Source: Phoronis australis (taxonomy: Eukaryota > Phoronida > Phoronidae). Taken from it: DNA of 64,000 nucleotides. Within the stretch, counting starts at the first letter, position 1; each line of letters opens with the position of its first letter. Below the pieces are notes generated by a model, which saw nothing but the letters and a program-made list of their open reading frames with translations, was not told the DNA's origin and ran no database searches. A program made the translations under genes and the position numbers. This document shows, one piece after another, positions 40,301-50,108 of this stretch. The stretch is from the NCBI GenBank assembly GCA_002633005.1, contig NMRA01000681.1, positions 62,001 through 126,000 on the forward strand, given 5' to 3'.

Positions 40301-43300
40301 TGGGCAGCCAACTCTACATTCTTATTCATGAGATCTGCAATCAGATTGCACACAAGCTGCACCATCCTTATATATTAACGACTCATGACGAGTCTGAGCT
40401 AATTTCCTAAGCTACTCCACCGCAGGAATTATACTGAACAAAGATGTTGAACAACTTTTCAATGCCAAAATGTTTTTCTTTCGTGCTGTTAGGTATACAA
40501 GAAAATCTCATTGGAATACACAAGCTGGGATTAGCACACTAATTATAGCAGTGCATCTGCTGGGAATTTCAAAAGAAAATATTGGAGTTGCAAATGTGTT
40601 ATGTATGATCTGTTAGGGCATTCATGGATAGCTGGATACTCTTACCTATTATCTGTAACAATTTTTATATTAAAAATCAGAATTTGTTTTTGAAATGAAT
40701 GTGTTAGATAACTTACCACATCCTTTATGGTCTGTTTTTTGCCAAAACAGGAGTCAAGTGTTGTGTGATGTATTGAGCAAAATGAATGGATTTCCTTGAG
40801 CCAAGCATTATAATTTTGTTGATCCCAAAAACCAATGTTTTATTATCGTATTGACTAAAAACAGAAATTGATGTGAATGTCCTTTCAAGTAATTTGTAAT
40901 GATGCAGTTGTGTCACTGCCTGAAGGCCTTTCTCCAAAATTAATACATCACTGTTCAGTAAATTGGACTGTACCATTACTTTTTCTGATTCTTTGATTTC
41001 TGAAACTTTCTGATTAGACTTTTGACCTGACTTCACACTGTCCAATATCTATAAGTCAGTCTTCTTCTCTAACGTAATAAAATTCAAGGCTAACTTTCGC
41101 TGCTGAACCGTCAGCTCCAAGAGTCGCTGTGGCAACCGTCAAATTGTCGTGTTGTGACTGAGGGATGGATCCAGGATTTTGAGTTGTGGGGGGGGGGGCA
41201 GGACAGAGTATTACCCAGGATTTTGCCATCAGACATTCGCAACCCCAAACTGCCAAATGGAATCTGGAAGAATTTAGGAGGAACCGTGGCCCCCTTACCC
41301 CCCAAATCCGTCACTGGTTGTTGACCGTGATCAGTGAAATACCAAGATGCTGATTCTGAAATACAAAACTGTTGGGTACTGTTTTGCTTGTCTGGCATCG
41401 GTATTTTTTGGGGTGGCTAGTTATATTTCTATTTTATTGGGCGCTGGTTGATGTGTTTGTTTTCACTCGGTAGGCATTCTCAAATTGGTAGCAGCCGGTT
41501 CCCTTATGCATGGAGCTGCAGGCTGTCCTTGCAATTTTCTGCTCATTATTTCTGGAGGTACAAAAACATGTTGTATGATTGACTGGTTTTCAGATTGTAT
41601 AGCCTTATTTAGGAGGGTCCAGGCAAGTGGAGAATATTTTGTCGTGCCTCACTCATCTTGTCTGCATTGCAGTGCACTTTCAACAGTAAAACTTTATTGA
41701 CATCAGAATCACAAACTTCAAACTAATTTTAATGCAAAATAGTGACCAACAGCATGGCAGCAGTGTGCAACTGTGGGGCAAGTGTCCCCCAGGGATGTAC
41801 ATCAAGTGTCCCCCAGGGATGTACAGCAAGTGTCCCCCAGGGATGTACGGCAAGTGTCCCCCAGGGATGTACGGCAAGTGTCCCCCAGGGATGTACATCA
41901 AGTGTCCCCCAGGGATGTACAGCAAGTGTCCCCAGGGATGTACAGCAAGTGTCCCCCAGGGATGTACAGCAAGTGTCCCCCAGGGATGTACAGCAAGTGT
42001 CCCCCAGGGATTTACAGCAGACAGAGGGCACTTTAGTATTTCCTGAATTAGCTATTTATTCAGCTATTTGTATTTTATTTTCAGGCAACAACACCCTTCA
42101 GAGTTGTTATTGCTGTTGACTCCAGTGACATTGCTTACCATGCTGCTGAATGTGAGTATAGTCTTTAAGACAATACACCTCAATATGAGTACGGTATATA
42201 TAGTCTTTAAGACAACACACCTCAATCCTTGCTGCTCTGAATAATAGTTTTTGCCTAGTTTAAGTTGGTTTTGACCATTAGTTATTTTTTGTCATTTGTC
42301 TGATTTTAGAAACTGAATGTAAAACTGGCGACCATGTATCTTAAGTTCTAAGATATTGAACTTGAAGGTAATTCAAGTCTTAAAATAATTATCATCTTCA
42401 TGCATTTTTCAGCGTAAGCATTTACGGTAGTTTCATTGATTTTTGCATTGCCTGGTATATGTTATGTGATGTTCATATTTGGTGAAACTATAAAGTGATG
42501 AAAAACCAAGATGGTGATTAAATAGTGGCGGGTTCTGCCTGTGTCCCTTGTTCATCTACATCCCCCATCCCCACTCTCGTTAATACCACTTTAACCTCCC
42601 ACAACAGTTTAATCTTCCCCTGCCCCACTTCCTAAACATTTATGTATACCCATATGTTTGTATGTGCATTATGCCATCGTTGCTGTCTAGCCTGAGCCAG
42701 TCAGCCATCCATATAGCATCCGCTGCTGTATCTCTAAATCCCCATGACGGATGTGCGTGCAATTACTTTTATAGATGGGACGGCATAAGCTAATTTTCAG
42801 ATGGATTTGAGTACCATAGGCAAATTTATTTTTTATTTCATGAAATTTGATAAATAGGTATCTATTCCTTTTAGTCATCTTCCTCTCTATTGGCCAAGCT
42901 GCTCTACTATGGCACCTCCTTATGGCAGTTTTATTTTTTTACGTCTGCAGCTTTAGCTCATAAACCCCTTTGAAGAACTTTGTTAAATTTTGCAAGCCAT
43001 ATCTCACTACCACTGTGTCCCCACTACTGCATGGTGCAGGCCGGGGTGTAAGTATGGACGCTCTGGTCAATGTGAGCTCTTTTCCAAGAGAAAGTTGTTC
43101 TGTGCCGGGTAACTTGTAGTATATACATGACTTTTAAAAAATTCTTTTGTAGATTTTCACATCAATCGTTGGTTTTTAGAAAGTGATACATGCATGTTGC
43201 TTTAATCTGAAAATGACATTATGGACACCTTTCAACCTTCTGCAATGGTGAACAAAGTAAACACCAAAAACATGACTGATTTCTCCGACATGTCAGGTCA

Positions 43301-46300
43301 TCATCAGTGGTCCTCATCTATGACGGGTCAGCACTAAGTCATAACTTGTCATCCTAGCTACTCTGACTCAGTTACTCATGCGTTCAGCCATATGAGAGGG
43401 AACCCTAGTTGTTGCCCCAATCAACAAAACATAGCTTTCTACTCTAAGCTCTATCTGTTGTGCACAAATCAATGAGCTTTTATCGTCATTCTCAATGCAG
43501 CGCGTGAAGGGGAACCTTGGTCATGTGACATAACTATGGTGATAAGTCCACAGACTGTTAATGCAGACATCTTTTTCCAGATTATTTCAAGTATGTCTAT
43601 CAACCATTCCATCAGGTTGTGGTGTTCCATGCAGCTTCTGCACCCAAGCTTTCCACATTGTCATTGAAGAGTAAGTACTTTTCAGCTTGCATCAATGTTT
43701 CACGTCATCACTGGGTTTCTCCTTTGTTTGATTAACTCATTGCCTAACCAAGCAAGATTTATTGTAATTTTGTCGAAAACCGTCCGAATTTCAAAAGTAA
43801 GGAAACTAGAATGTTCAGCCAAAACTTCATAGACAACCAATTTTCAAGCAATCTGCAAGACCCACTTTACACATGTATTTTTGGGATTGCTCTCTTTCAG
43901 TGGCATTGTTACCTTTCAGTTGTTGTAGAAAGCTCATTTTATGCTGTATACATTTTACTATACTTATTTTTGATATCACGTCATGATACATCATTGTATA
44001 AATGATTAAAACGATGGCGGTGTTAACGCTATATACTTTCACGGTTACGGCAGGTGATGCAATTTAATAGACAACTGTATCCGTTACTACATAATGTGAA
44101 ATTACAATGCAAGCTTTTTGTATATTGTCATAATAAATGCTGTCTACTGATATCATAACTGAGCAACGGTTTGAGGTTGGAGCTGGGAAAGCAGTGTATG
44201 AAAATTATGAATTTGCTTTTATGCAAAAATGTTGAGTTTAAAGGCGAAGGCAACCTTTTTCCATGTCATTTTGAGCTAAAATAAGGTTGGTTGGTTATCC
44301 TAGACATATTTTTCACTTAATTACAGCTTTTCGTAATTTTATTAATTACTCGTCCGCTTTTCCGGAAGTGACGTTTTAGGAGGCAAGCGCTTCCCGCCAC
44401 TTGGTTTTGCGTTGAGCTTACTGTGCGAATCTGTTCTATTCTACTTTTGTTTTGTGCTATTTTTCACCAATTGTCGCCACCACTTTCCATCGGCGAGTAT
44501 TCTGCGGCAAGATAGGTTAGTAGAGAACTCAACTGCGTTGGATTTAGGGATTGTTTAGTGTGTTGTAAGCTGAAAATGGCTGGAGTCGGTGACCCGTATC
44601 ACAGTGACAGTAGTGTGAGTGACGGAGACCTTGTTCACAGCAGTGGTGACGAGGAATTTTTTCACGGACATTCAGTGGGTGGGTACATGTTTGAGCCCGA
44701 GTACAACGAGGCAGAGTACACACAGGCACAGGCAGCTGTTGAGAGAAACGAGGCGGCTACTGAAGACAGACGTGGTGACACATCTTGGTGCAAATGCACT
44801 GTGTGCGTTGTTATGCCTACCTCAATTGAATGCTTGTGCTGTTCCGAGTTCCACATCAATTATCTTTTTGGTCTCTTCCTCCATTAGAGTGTATGTGGTA
44901 TACTTGGCGGACCGCCCTGGTGAGTCAGACAAGTTCTCCTTCTCCATGAATTCCGCCACCAACTCGAGATGTTGTGACATGTATGCGTCATTGACAACTG
45001 GTATTAAATAGGAATTCTGAATGTTGTTGAATGTTGTTTTCGAAAAAAAACTTGACTTTTCCAAAGTCCATCATTGTCTTCACCGACTGAAACGTGTTTC
45101 CAGTGAAGAGCACACCACTGGACATGGTTAAGTGGACCTCCGGCATACCACGGACAGAGGAACAACTGTCCCACTTGCCAGAGTGTCCCGTGACACACTC
45201 CCACTGGATGGTGACCTGAGCACCCAAACTGCTTACATTGTGTCGTGTGACTCCCTCGCCACACACCTGGCACCTTCTAAATAGCTCCAACACTTTAGAC
45301 AAGTCCACAATAAACTTATCAAAGTTTGGCTCACCGATCTGTTCACTGGACGACGAACTGTCCTCTTCACTGGGTGTCGAACTGGGCCTGTAATCACTCC
45401 CACTACTCAATATCGCTGCAGGGCTGCTTAGAGGCTCTGGGCTGGAGAAAACAGCACAGGGCGAATCACTACTGGTTCCAGGAATTGCACGCTCTGGGGT
45501 ACGTTCGGAGGCACGGGTGACAGTAGATGAAGTGCCTCCACTGGCTCCAGTCACTGTACTGGCCACAGCTCGCGAGGCTTCTCGCTTCAAAAACGCACTT
45601 CTCGGGGGTGGCGACGGGGCACTGCCGGGAATCAACACAGACGGAATGGCATCCTTCTTCAAGCGTTGTTTCGCGGGGACCTTCATCAGTTCAGCGTACA
45701 AATCCCTTTCGTAATCGGACGGCAGAAAGTGCTTGCCACACACACGGTAATTCTCCACTGCTTTGTACGTTGCGTGGACGGGTAACGCTGCGTTCTTCAC
45801 ACGAACGAGCCAAGTACGGCGAAGTGTGTCATCCATCGGAAAGCGATGCAAAGGTGCTCCCAAAGCGCGCGTGAGCTGATAATTACTACATCCCGGTACG
45901 CAGCAACAGTGTGGCATGTTGACTGACTAGTAAATGAAAGCGACGACGGAACTTAACACAACCGAGGTAGAACAATGACTGACTCGGCAGCTCTCACAGT
46001 CAGACTATGTAAAAAGAAATTGGCGGGAAGCGCTTGCCTCCTAAAACGTCACTTCCGGAAAAGCGGACGAATAATTAATAAAATTACGAAAAGCTGTAAT
46101 TAAGTGAAAAATATGTCTAGGATAACCAACCAACCTTATTTTAGCTCAAAATGACATGGAAAAAGGTTGCCTTCGCCTTTAATGAAAAGAAAAGTGAACT
46201 GCGTCCACAAAAGCTAAAGGTTATTTGAGATCTTATCATCACAGCCAAGTTTGTGCATTCAGTCAAATATCTACAAAATTTTATAATTTAATTCAGAAAA

Positions 46301-48628
46301 AGTACATATTTTCTGATAGTAGAAAGTCTGTAGTTTTTTGGCTTTATCCGAATTGCTATTAACTGACCATGTCTTTCCAGTAAAATTAAGCAAAACAGAA
46401 AGGCTTATCTTGGCAAAACATTAGTATCAGTTAAGTGAACAAATTTCTTTTGGTGTATACAGTACATTCAAGATGAAATCTCGAAAACACGGTTACAGTT
46501 TTCTAAATTTTCATTTTGTTTTTGTTTTAATGCAACTTATAAGTAGAATCCCTAAAGTCCCAGGGCCCTCAATCCATTGATTTTGGGACCAAACATTGTT
46601 CCCATTCCCTCTCAAAAATATTGAAAAGTCATGCAAAATCTCCAACAGTTAAGGCCCAAGAATTCACCTCAAGTGATTGAAAAATTATCGAGGTTTGAAT
46701 CACCTGTAGCTCACACACGTGACAGTTTGAAAGAGCACAAAAACTTGGTTCTGAATTTGGTGGCAGAATTTTCACCTTACCCACAAAATTTCCCTTTCAG
46801 AAGGCACAGGCACCTTTCCCTCTGGTGATCGAGGGCCCTGAATGCTACTTTTAATAGCTAATCATTTCAAACAACAGTTCAAAACAATTCCTAACAGAAT
46901 ATTGCAGAACAATGCATGAAGTACACTATCTGAAAGTTTCATTTCAATCTGATCGGCCATTTTTGGGATGTGATTGTACAAAGTTAACCAAATTTAGACA
47001 TTTCACTAGGGTCTGGCATGTCAGTCCCTTTGTCGTAGTTTATGTGATTAGTGACATGTTTTGCTGTATTTCAGGTCCAATGGCCCCGCCTGTTCCTGAG
47101 TGGAAAGAGACATTGGAGACAGCTAACAAAGAAAAAACAGATCTGGAAAATAAGTTTTATAGCTTAAAGATTCACACGGATGCCAAGGTATTGAGCAAAT
47201 ATGATTGTCTTTGCGTGGCAAAGATGTTATTTGGTTTGACATAATCCACCTGTGTTGTAATTTTTTCACAGTTCAAAACGTTTAATCTGTAGCCTTTCTT
47301 CATTACAACTTTTCTCTAGTTGGGCATTTTGCACTCTGCAATGTAGTATGTCGTGACAGTATGAGTAGAGTGGTGTTTAAACATGTCCATGGTCGCAATG
47401 GTCATCTATAAAGGGTGTCAGACAATTACACACATGAACTTCATATCATGTGCCAAACTTGGTGGATCATCTACACAAGCCATTGGTGATATGTATGATC
47501 CACAGCGTCATACAAACCACATAATTAATTGTTCAAGCATAATTCAAACTACAATCATTGAACCATTTTAATGCCTTGAAAGAATTGTAGTTAATTTTGC
47601 AGTTCATATGCATGGGTTTTTGGATCAAAAGTATCATGTTGTGGTTCATATGGTTCAGTGATTCGAGCAGATGGTTCATTGGTTGGGGTGTATGATTTGA
47701 AGTTTGTGCATATAAATTGACTGATGCCTTCGTGAATTAAGTGTAGTATTATCTGGTCATAAGAAGTGGTAATTATTTTGGAGTTTGCAAATGCTATGAA
47801 CTGGAATTACATTGAAAAAATATTATTCACAAAGTTTTTTATCAAGAAATAAAAATGGTTGGTTCTTCCAATTTTTAAAAGACTGCTTACAATCAGGCCA
47901 AAAAGCATGGTTGATTCATTTTGAAGCTGGTGCCTCAGAAGTGATCAATTTCAGCAAAAATCTCATTTTTTTCAAATGTCACAAAAAGGAAAACATTGAG
48001 GAGGCCAATTCAGCAACTATCACCTAGCAATTAGCCATCACCCGATTAACTTCCCCAAATGAGGTAATCAGGTCAATGTATCACTGAAACTTGTTTGAGA
48101 TGAAAAAAAACAAAATCCCGTACCAGCGTTGCTCTTTCCAAGTGGTTTTTTAATAGACTACTAAAAATACTGCCCTGTGACGTCACTTTTCAAAAAATAC
48201 TCCGATTAGAACCTTCCGTGATATTTGGGCCTTACCTGAAGGCATATGAATGGAATATCAAGGGATTAATTATGTTAATGTAACTGATGGTGTCACAAAA
48301 CTGTTGTCTCAGTTGGACCAAAATAATCAGATTTTGTTTGCATTGTTGTTTATTTACTGAGTAGAACTTTTGATGGAATGTTGAATGCTTGTAACGCCCG
48401 ATTTGTGTGTTACAGATGAATTACTCGTGGGACTCTGACATTGGCAACCCTGGTGAGCTCATCTGTGCAGAAGCGGAGAAAATAAACGCCAACCTGGTTG
48501 TTATTGGAAACCGCGGCCTTAACAAAATCCGGCGCACATTCATGGGTAGTGTCAGTGAATATGTGTTGCATCATTCAAACTATCCAGTCATGGTCATCCC
48601 CAAAGGAACAGTTGTCGATGACCAATAG
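19300..48628 (+). CDS. Universal stress protein (UspA family) with alternative first exons
   Basis: First exon 19300-19359 (or alternative 20587-20652), then exons 42085-42151, 43581-43670, 47075-47187 and 48416-48628 (stop TAG). All introns are GT-AG, both first exons end in phase 0 and the phases fit, giving about 180 aa. Exon 2 begins ATTPFRVVIAVDSSD, the first beta strand of the Usp fold with its conserved Asp. Exon 5 has NLVVIGNRGLNKIRRTFMGS, an exact G-2X-G-9X-G-S nucleotide-binding motif, and ends YPVMVIPKG. Usp proteins are soluble alpha/beta dimers that bind ATP or AMP. They are found in cnidarians, molluscs and invertebrate deuterostomes but are lost from vertebrates. Their exact role in animals is uncertain. 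The first intron exceeds 21 kb and is packed with transposons, and the next-to-last intron holds an intact-ended transposon. Missing small exons in the long intron cannot be excluded. Confidence 0.88.
19369..19460. repeat. Dispersed repeat family, copy 2
   Basis: Matches copies near 9620 and 63695 through CAACTTTTGATTTAGACCA followed by an ATGAAATAGGTCTCAAA-type stretch. It begins within ten bases of the exon A donor. Confidence 0.5.
19637..19868. mobile_element. Short non-autonomous repeat, copy 2 (MITE-like)
   Basis: The left end ACCCTGAGGGGGGCTCGAA and the reverse complement of the right end CACCCAGGGGGGCTCGGGAA form imperfect terminal inverted repeats. The interior matches 1899-2105. It lies between the two candidate first exons of the USP gene. 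Confidence 0.6.
20587..20652 (+). other. USP alternative first coding exon B
   Basis: Twenty-two codons starting MPPIQDKSLPVPVARDTK and ending in Lys before a GTTAGC donor, phase 0, so it can splice to exon 2 at 42085 just as exon A can. It shares the pattern M-x(4)-(D)-(R/K)-S-L-P-(I/V)-P-x(2)-R-(N/D)-T-(Q/K)-R with exon A. This suggests an exon duplication rather than chance. Confidence 0.62.
22156..22270. repeat. Short tandem repeat, ~27 bp unit
   Basis: Five imperfect copies built on GTTGAGATTTTACTGTA(C)AACAA. A single further copy of the core GTTGAGATTTTACTGT occurs near 24013. Confidence 0.8.
26623..28044. mobile_element. Decayed Kolobok-like transposon (old copy)
   Basis: The left end (GATGAAGGCAGCC, GTCATGTCATTTTTAG, CCCAGACATATGTTTCAGTTAA, CTCCGGAAGTGACG) and the inverted right end are diverged versions of the 158 bp TIR of the element at 44242-46178. 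The right flank is TTAA (28045-28048) and the left flank GTAA (26619-26622), consistent with a mutated TTAA duplication. Relics of the same two inward-facing genes lie inside: a plus-strand piece around 26980-27240 (VTRNFFTNSHW, related to the acidic N-terminus of the P2X7-like protein) and a minus-strand transposase relic. Confidence 0.82.
27145..27860 (-). pseudogene. THAP-type transposase relic
   Basis: Pieces such as SSSGSDYRHISIPSEEDSSS, then FQVCGEGITRRDVS, and further upstream LVRVKNSALP align with the transposase at 45917-44988. They are in different frames, and the initial THAP Cys residues are out of frame. It is clearly broken and reads leftward as in the younger copy. Confidence 0.75.
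29143..29300. repeat. TG/TATG microsatellite
   Basis: Runs of (TG)n interspersed with GTAT/ATGT tetramers. The long histidine-threonine or cysteine-valine frames seen here are artefacts of the repeat. Confidence 0.97.
29940..30130. repeat. Palindromic tandem repeat with CACGCTAGCGTG core
   Basis: Four or five imperfect copies of a unit like GCTAGCGTGTCAAATGTGTA followed by AAA or AAATTTGC. The 12-base CACGCTAGCGTG at 30114-30125 is a perfect palindrome, and variants recur at 30034, 30059 and 30085. The texture is unlike the surrounding intron. Confidence 0.7.
30300..30462. mobile_element. Foldback / MITE-like inverted repeat
   Basis: The left arm CGGTAGAGTTCAGTGACGCT and AGGACCTC..CTAAAA is matched by the inverted right arm (TAGAGGTCAGTAACGCTAGG, AGGACCTCCCTAAAA). 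The right arm carries about 12 extra bases. The loop is ~75 bases. It lies in the long USP intron. Confidence 0.6.
32466..32754. mobile_element. MITE with 20 bp perfect TIRs and internal degenerate repeats
   Basis: The left end CAAGGTACCTAAACTACACG at 32466-32485 is exactly inverted at 32735-32754. The directly flanking CCTTT (32461-32465 and 32755-32759) forms a 5 bp target duplication. The interior is a run of imperfect CGTGTTTNTGAGTCCGTTA-like units with no coding potential. Confidence 0.85.
32908..33000. repeat. Direct repeat, copy 1
   Basis: About 90 bases including CAGATTGAAAATCCTCGAGG and CCAATAATTGCC recur at 35211-35302 in the same orientation with a few differences. This copy directly precedes the repeat at 33058. 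Confidence 0.75.
33058..33858 (+). repeat. ~800 bp dispersed repeat, copy A (inverted relative to 57202-58004)
   Basis: From CCAAACGCTGATCAG to AGAAATTCTCCACATG the sequence matches the reverse complement of 57202-58004, with substitutions and small indels. Examples are GGAAGTGGCCCTTTGTGAAG and AAGTTATCAACCC. No protein is evident. It is most likely a non-autonomous transposon or a segmental repeat. Confidence 0.8.
35211..35302. repeat. Direct repeat, copy 2
   Basis: Second copy of the 32908-33000 segment (ATGTATGTATACAGATTGAA, then ATCCTCGAGGCC). Confidence 0.75.
37500..38268. repeat. ~150 bp repeat array with ~450 bp higher-order period
   Basis: Starts with ATGTGGACGCATTATGCCGTC and a run of CCGT/CCGGCGT motifs. 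Units then recur with the landmark CC(C/A)CCTAGTGGC(A/C) near 37708, 37852, 38010 and 38157. The segment from 38128 to 38268 nearly repeats 37683-37825 (GGACGGATCCGACTACC, ATGAAATTTGGTATGTAGGC), so three units form a larger repeat. The array runs into the N gap. Confidence 0.8.
38269..38698. other. Assembly gap (430 N)
   Basis: A run of N placed exactly inside the tandem array. The array probably defeated assembly here, and its true length is unknown. Long frames spanning the N are meaningless. Confidence 0.99.
41155..41324. mobile_element. Small TIR element with G-rich ends
   Basis: The left end ACTGAGGGATGGATCCAGG with a G run, and the inverted right end CAGTGACGGATTTGGGGGG, form imperfect terminal repeats of the CAGTGGCGGATC type. 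GTTGT flanks both sides. It resembles the ends of the larger element at 52453-53402. Confidence 0.5.
41780..42018. repeat. 24 bp minisatellite, ten copies, just upstream of USP exon 2
   Basis: The unit AAGTGTCCCCCAGGGATGTA plus four variable bases (CATC, CAGC or CGGC) is repeated ten times. One copy near 41930 lacks a C and is 23 bp. Each unit can be read as KCPPGMYx, but the single-base deletion breaks that frame and no splice signals surround it. It ends 66 bases before exon 2. Confidence 0.95.
42655..42995. repeat. Diverged copy of the ~150 bp gap-array repeat
   Basis: Contains GTGCATTATGCCATCG, GCATCCGCTGCTGTATCTCT, GGGACGGCATAAGC, CATGAAATTTGATAAATAGG and GGCACCTCCTTATGGCAG. These match the array at 37500-38268 in order but with many changes. 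Confidence 0.65.
44242..44399 (+). repeat. Left terminal inverted repeat of the Kolobok-like element
   Basis: 158 bp, matched in inverse orientation at 46021-46178 with one visible C/T difference. It includes CTTTTCCGGAAGTGACGTTT near its inner end, which may be part of the promoter for the genes that start just inside. Confidence 0.92.
44576..44887 (+). CDS. Transposon-encoded P2X7 C-terminus-like protein, truncated
   Basis: Starts MAGVGDPYHSDSSVSDGD and is acidic and serine-rich. It then has YMFEPEYNEAEYTQ, and near residue 85 WCKCTVCVVMPTSIECLCC. The Y-x-F-E-P-E-Y motif and the WC-x-C-x2-C-x3-MPT-x2-E-x-x-CC cysteine cluster are typical of a domain also found at the cytoplasmic end of P2X7 receptors and often encoded by transposons. 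The frame runs into unrelated residues after CCSEFH, where the internal deletion joins it to the transposase gene, so the end is artificial. Its role in transposition is unknown to me. Confidence 0.72.
   Translation: MAGVGDPYHSDSSVSDGDLVHSSGDEEFFHGHSVGGYMFEPEYNEAEYTQAQAAVERNEAATEDRRGDTSWCKCTVCVVMPTSIECLCCSEFHINYLFGLFLH
44840..45917 (-). pseudogene. THAP-domain Kolobok-type transposase, frameshifted and 3' truncated
   Basis: The 309-codon frame 45917-44988 begins with a THAP zinc finger: MPHCCCVPGC (C-x3-C), then RRTWLVRV, then VCGKHFLPSDYER (C-x2-H). A Ser/Pro-rich linker follows, and then VCGEGVTRHNVS and WECVTGHSGKWDS, a C..H..W pattern typical of these transposases. Near a run of eight A at 45042-45049 (plus strand) the family-like reading switches frame to one giving YLIPVVNDAYMS and DSPGRSAKYTTYTLM. 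That part ends at about 44850, where the P2X7-like gene begins. Most of the catalytic region is missing, so it cannot be active. Confidence 0.8.
46021..46178 (-). repeat. Right terminal inverted repeat of the Kolobok-like element
   Basis: Reverse complement of 44242-44399 with about one mismatch. It is followed by TTAA. Confidence 0.92.
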
Positions 48629-50108
48629 GTAGCAAGGGACTGGTCACATAGTTTTTTACTCTTGGTGCATTCTGGTCTATGGTAGCTAGTACGTCCCTTT
48701 TGTGTTCTGGTCATTACTCAAAGTTGTATTCTTATTGTAAAGTTATGGTTCTGTGCAGAGTTAGTCAATGGAAGATATATTAATTTTCTGGTTGTGCACA
48801 AGAACTCTTGGTAGTTTTATTGTTATTTGTTATTTTCCACACTCTTTGTAGGTCATTAAACATCTCACTGCAGTTTCTTTGTTTAGTTGGCCATTTGCCC
48901 CAGTGCTAGTTGATTCAACTTACAGACCTGTAACAGTTTTAGTTGTTAGATGAGGAGGAGCCAGTCACTCTGCACAAAATAGTCAAGCTATACAAGTGTG
49001 TTACTGATTGGTATTACCTCTTTTGACATCACATCTGTGCTGGATTTGCGCACAACTACAAAGGGGTGTGTCAAGTTGTTACACTGGAGTCGATTTGTAA
49101 CTGCTTGCCTTCCCAATCCTCATATTCCTGCGGCAACTGTTCATTTGTACACAACTTAAGTCATCTTACTGTTAAAATACTATTATACTTTGCTGATGTA
49201 CCAACTAGCATTGCTAGCGATATATGCAGTATACTATTACTACAGTGCACCATATAATCTATAGGAATAAATTACATAGATTCAGTTTTACCAGGGGTGA
49301 TGTAAATGTTTCTCGTAATGTGAACACTCAGATATAAAGTATTTCGGTGTTTGAAGGTGTGCCACTTTACTGTAGAATGCTGTGTTTGTTTGCTACTGGG
49401 GTGTATTATAGCAACATTAATTAGTATCTAGATTTGGGATTAGGACATGTTACAGTCTCATCCACCATTAGGATTGTGTGCATTTATGATTGATTATCAA
49501 GTTTTTTAAAGTTGATATTTTTTCTCCAAATTAAGGTATTGATAATAGTTATCTTTATGAATAGAGCATTTTAACGTATATATCATGCAGGCAGTTTTAG
49601 TATATTCTGAGACTTTATTTATGTTGGTTATTGATATGACATAGTGAAACAAACTCTGTGTGTGTTTTGACGCAATGTTTTACTAAAATCTGTTGATTGT
49701 AAACTGGTCGACTTATAGAATTGGTTTTAAGATTAATGTCCAGTTGAAGTTGTATGTTAACAGAGTAGAGAACATTACCGTATATGTTGGTGGTGTGCAC
49801 AAAAGCTACATGTAGATTATGTGCTGTGAGAAAAGGAGTATTCTACCACATTCCACGAGTTTCAAATCAGTCGTGTTATTGGCTTAATCAGCATAAAAGT
49901 TATGTAATTGTCCTAATCTTGTGTGACTGTTATTCAAGAGTAAAAATTGAAAACATTAATTGGCAGGCTGGAGATTCTTCTAATTATGAACAGTGATTAA
50001 AAGTACATCAGACATTTGGAGTGATTTGTTAGGGTGATGTGTGAATACAGCGATTGAATTTTGCTGGTGTAGTTTGTTTTATCTTGGCACAAATCATTCT
50101 GTGCCATC

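Larger units (their letters stand above)
20653..42084. other. Giant first intron of the USP gene, filled with repeats
   Basis: More than 21 kb without a recognisable conserved exon. It holds tandem repeats, a decayed Kolobok-type element, a TG microsatellite, several foldback or MITE elements, an assembly gap and a 24 bp minisatellite that ends 66 bases before the exon 2 acceptor. Stretches not listed separately are AT-rich and show nothing I can support. Confidence 0.6.
44242..46178. mobile_element. Kolobok-like DNA transposon, young but internally deleted
   Basis: Terminal inverted repeats of 158 bp (44242-44399 and 46021-46178) begin AGGCGAAGGCAACC and differ by about one base. The flanks are TTAA at 44238-44241 and 46179-46182, the target duplication of the Kolobok and piggyBac groups. 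A THAP-domain transposase points to Kolobok. Two genes read inwards: a plus-strand acidic, Cys-rich protein from the left end and a minus-strand THAP transposase from the right end. At 1937 bp, and with the transposase cut short after its DSPG..AKY..YT region, the element looks like an internal-deletion, non-autonomous derivative. It is inserted in USP intron 3. Confidence 0.9.

Noticed and set aside
40725-41045. 106-codon frame on the minus strand
   Set aside because: No motif or family recognised, no splice context and no neighbouring support. Left out as likely chance or a relic.
41680-42119. Overlapping frames encoding repeated CPPGMY-like peptides
   Set aside because: They come from the 24 bp minisatellite on both strands. 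A 23 bp copy breaks the frame, and the tract lies between USP exons without splice sites.
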